From an uncultured Eubacterium sp. (lineage in GTDB: Bacteria; Bacillota; Clostridia; Lachnospirales; Lachnospiraceae), in contig CAMODP010000108.1 of the NCBI GenBank assembly GCA_946611445.1, forward strand, positions 1 through 6,323: a stretch of 6,323 nt of DNA, read 5' to 3'. Under the pieces are notes generated by a model that was not told the origin of the DNA, made no database searches, and worked only from the letters and a program-made list of their open reading frames with translations. This document shows positions 4,751 to 6,323 of this stretch, in pieces; the first letter of the stretch is position 1, and each line of letters begins with the position of its first letter. The translations under genes were made by a program, and so were the position numbers.

Positions 4751-6101
4751 ACTGCACCTCCGCGGATCTTTCCGCATATTTCTTTACGAACTCATCCGCC
4801 CGGCCTTCGCCGCCTTCCTCTGCGGTATTGACAGATTTGACGATCTCCTCCATCTTGTCATGCCCGAAGAATTTCCTTGCTTCCTCTATCGTTCCGTAAA
4901 AGGCAAGCCGTCCGGTCCTGGCGGAATCCTTTGCCAGGACGATCACATCATCGAAAAGGTCGATGACCCGGTCAGGCGTATGGGTAATGACAATGACGAT
5001 CTTGCCGGTGTCCGCAGCCGCCCGCAGATGCCGGAACAGCTCTCTGGCCATGACGCCGTCAAGGCCGGAATCCGGCTCATCCAGGATAAACAGAGAAGGA
5101 TTGCTGATGTATTCGATGCTGATCGAGAGCCGCTTCTTCTGTCCGCCCGAGAGTTTTTCCACGAGGCTGTATCTCACGGGCGTAAGGCCGAAGATATCCA
5201 TCACCTCATCCACCCGCTTTCTGCGGCTGTCGGCCGGAATCTCTCTGGGCAGGCGCAGCCGCGCGGCATCCAGCAGCGTGTTCAGGACGGTGTCCTTGTC
5301 CCGCATCATTTCCTGCTGCGGCACAAAGCCCACCTCATACTGCATCCGCCTGTACTGGGTGTACATGTTGGTGCCGTTAATCATTACCTCGGCTTTCGCC
5401 TTTTCGTAACCGTTTACCGCGTTCAGGAAGGTGGTCTTGCCTGCGCCGGAGCCGCCCAGCAGCAGCACCATATGTCCCTGGGGAATGGCGAGATGAATAT
5501 CCCGGAGCAGGGCCTTTTTCCGGAAGAATTCGGTGACGGTTCTCTCCTCCAGATTCACGGTCAGACCGTTCTCCATCACCCTGGCATTGCCGTGCATAGC
5601 GATCTGGTCCATCGCGCTGTCCAGCTCCGCCACCTGCCATCCCGGCCGGTACCTGCTGTCAAATCCCCAGATCAGCAGAGGAATCCAGCTGGTCAGCGAA
5701 CTGAGAAAGAACCATATCCATCTTCTCCGGACACCGTATACTTCGATCAGACCCGAAAAGACACGCAGCCCGTAAATATAATGGATGAGCGCGCAGGACA
5801 GCGTCAGAATCACCAGCAGGAGCTTCAGCTCCTGCTGCTGCCGTCCGGCCAGCAGCAGACTGCTTACACTGAAACAATTGGCAAGGAAGCTGCTGAAAGC
5901 GTAGAACCGGCCGTCCGGCTCCCGCCCCGCACAGAGAGAGAGCTGGTACTCTCTGACCCAGGGGATAAAAGCCAGATACCCCTTCACCCCGGATTTGGTA
6001 AAGATCCGGTAAAGGCCCGCTATGAACAGAAGCATAAACAGAATGCCGGAGCGGGAATCCGTTCCGAACAGTAAAAACATGAGAACCCTTGCAGCAGTCA
6101 T
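4743..6101 (-). CDS. ABC exporter ATPase, ABCG-like, with N-terminal membrane domain
   Basis: Numbering is from Met1 at 6110. Residues 1 to about 150 form a membrane domain with hydrophobic stretches near 22-36, 70-88, 96-115 and 131-149 and a GVKGYLAFIPWVREYQL segment (41-57), which loosely recalls small DUF5684-like membrane domains. After a linker comes a full nucleotide-binding domain: Walker A GGSGAGKT (219-226), Q-loop near Gln265-266, TVLNTLLDAARLRLP (274-288, ABCG-style), signature LSGGQ (320-324), Walker B with LDEPDSGLD (Glu345 catalytic) and switch His377. All catalytic residues are intact, so it should be an active ATPase. Met4 (ATG 6101, 452 residues) is preferred because AAGGGG (6116-6111) then sits 9 nt upstream; it would touch the ATG at 6110 directly. 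The permease gene overlaps its stop by 8 bp. Fusion of helices to the ATPase rather than to the permease is unusual; the substrate is unknown. Confidence 0.85.
   Translation of the reverse strand: MTAARVLMFLLFGTDSRSGILFMLLFIAGLYRIFTKSGVKGYLAFIPWVREYQLSLCAGREPDGRFYAFSSFLANCFSVSSLLLAGRQQQELKLLLVILTLSCALIHYIYGLRVFSGLIEVYGVRRRWIWFFLSSLTSWIPLLIWGFDSRYRPGWQVAELDSAMDQIAMHGNARVMENGLTVNLEERTVTEFFRKKALLRDIHLAIPQGHMVLLLGGSGAGKTTFLNAVNGYEKAKAEVMINGTNMYTQYRRMQYEVGFVPQQEMMRDKDTVLNTLLDAARLRLPREIPADSRRKRVDEVMDIFGLTPVRYSLVEKLSGGQKKRLSISIEYISNPSLFILDEPDSGLDGVMARELFRHLRAAADTGKIVIVITHTPDRVIDLFDDVIVLAKDSARTGRLAFYGTIEEARKFFGHDKMEEIVKSVNTAEEGGEGRADEFVKKYAERSAEVQYG
4757..4761 (-). promoter_or_regulatory. Ribosome binding site that decides the permease start
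   Basis: Minus strand GGAGG with a 6-nt spacer to ATG 4750. It lies within the last codons of the ATPase gene, so the permease is probably translated by coupled or re-initiating ribosomes, keeping the two exporter subunits in proportion. Confidence 0.7.
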
Positions 6102-6135
6102 TCCATGCATCCCCTTCTATCAGTCCTGTTTTTAC

Positions 6136-6323
6136 TCACTTCAGCACCACCGATGACGGTGCGTCCGCAAAGGTATGGCAGGCTGCGCCGCTGTCTTCCA
6201 GATACTTTTTCAGCAGATACCCGTCGTACAGGTCGCTCTCCTCGAACAGATATGCCGGCCCGTCCAGGAAGGCCTCCGAAGGACGGACCAGGTCATAGAA
6301 ATCTGTCGTCAGGCCCCAGTTTC
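6136..6323 (-). CDS. Unrecognised protein, C-terminal 61 residues only
   Basis: An open frame runs in from the right edge and ends at TGA 6138-6136. The visible part begins NWGLTTDFYDLVRP, continues through AYLFEESDLYDGYLLKKYLE and ends ADAPSSVVLK. It is soluble-looking, acidic and aromatic, with no membrane helix. The coding potential is supported by codon usage like that of the neighbours and a 34-nt gap to the ATPase start with no terminator, so it is probably the upstream member of the exporter operon. I do not recognise the family from this fragment. It could be an accessory or substrate-making protein for the exporter, but that is guesswork. Confidence 0.6.
   Translation of the reverse strand, partial: NWGLTTDFYDLVRPSEAFLDGPAYLFEESDLYDGYLLKKYLEDSGAACHTFADAPSSVVLK

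Noticed and set aside
4751..4777. Earlier ATG for the exporter permease
   Set aside because: It would extend the overlap to 35 bp and has no Shine-Dalgarno at a proper distance, whereas ATG 4750 has GGAGG 6 nt upstream.
4860..6074. Long plus-strand open frame (404 codons) opposite the ATPase gene
   Set aside because: It lies opposite a gene with all ABC motifs intact. Its product is rich in His, Gln and Arg, shows no family pattern, and lacks a ribosome binding site. It is a by-product of GC-rich codon use.

Overview
All recognisable genes in this window lie on the minus strand, so the biology reads from right to left. The sequence suggests a Gram-positive anaerobe of the Clostridia, probably a GC-rich Lachnospiraceae-type gut bacterium. 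The reasons are AGGAGG-like ribosome binding sites before most genes, a TPP riboswitch controlling by transcription termination, and a thiamine-precursor importer grouped with a small thiamine-binding protein. This placement is an inference; no marker gene is present.

Right part (6323 to 3611): a three-gene transport cluster. It starts with the C-terminal end of an unrecognised gene cut by the window edge. Next comes an ATPase with an ABCG-like nucleotide-binding domain fused behind an N-terminal membrane domain. The third gene is a translationally coupled ABC-2 type permease, whose outward loop carries four copies of a short T-x-G/S-x-x-[LI] motif. The substrate is unknown. The permease gene ends inside a hexanucleotide-like repeat.

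Centre (3575 to 3172): the control region of the next operon. A good sigma-A promoter starts transcription almost exactly at the 5' edge of a TPP riboswitch, followed by a Rho-independent terminator with a U7 tract. Beyond the terminator, about 200 nt of untranslated leader hold three copies of a 27-nt palindrome, two direct and one inverted. These can form a very long RNA stem, and one arm can also pair with the Shine-Dalgarno of the first gene.

Left-centre (3171 to 171): the thi operon. It encodes an MTH1187/YkoF-type thiamine-binding protein, permease ThiX, periplasmic-type binding protein ThiY (NMT1/THI5 family) and ATPase ThiZ, and ends in a strong terminator. Together they should import a thiamine pyrimidine precursor (HMP or formylamino-HMP type) when TPP is low. 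No biosynthetic enzyme is present in the window.

Far left (about 219 to 1): no gene. A promoter-like sequence lies across the terminator loop, and a roughly 125-nt stretch is rich in nested inverted repeats. It could be a structured leader or RNA, or the end of a mobile element.

The metabolic core is well-known biology. The less ordinary parts are the repeat-filled riboswitch leader, the repeat-bearing ectodomain of the exporter, and the structured left edge.
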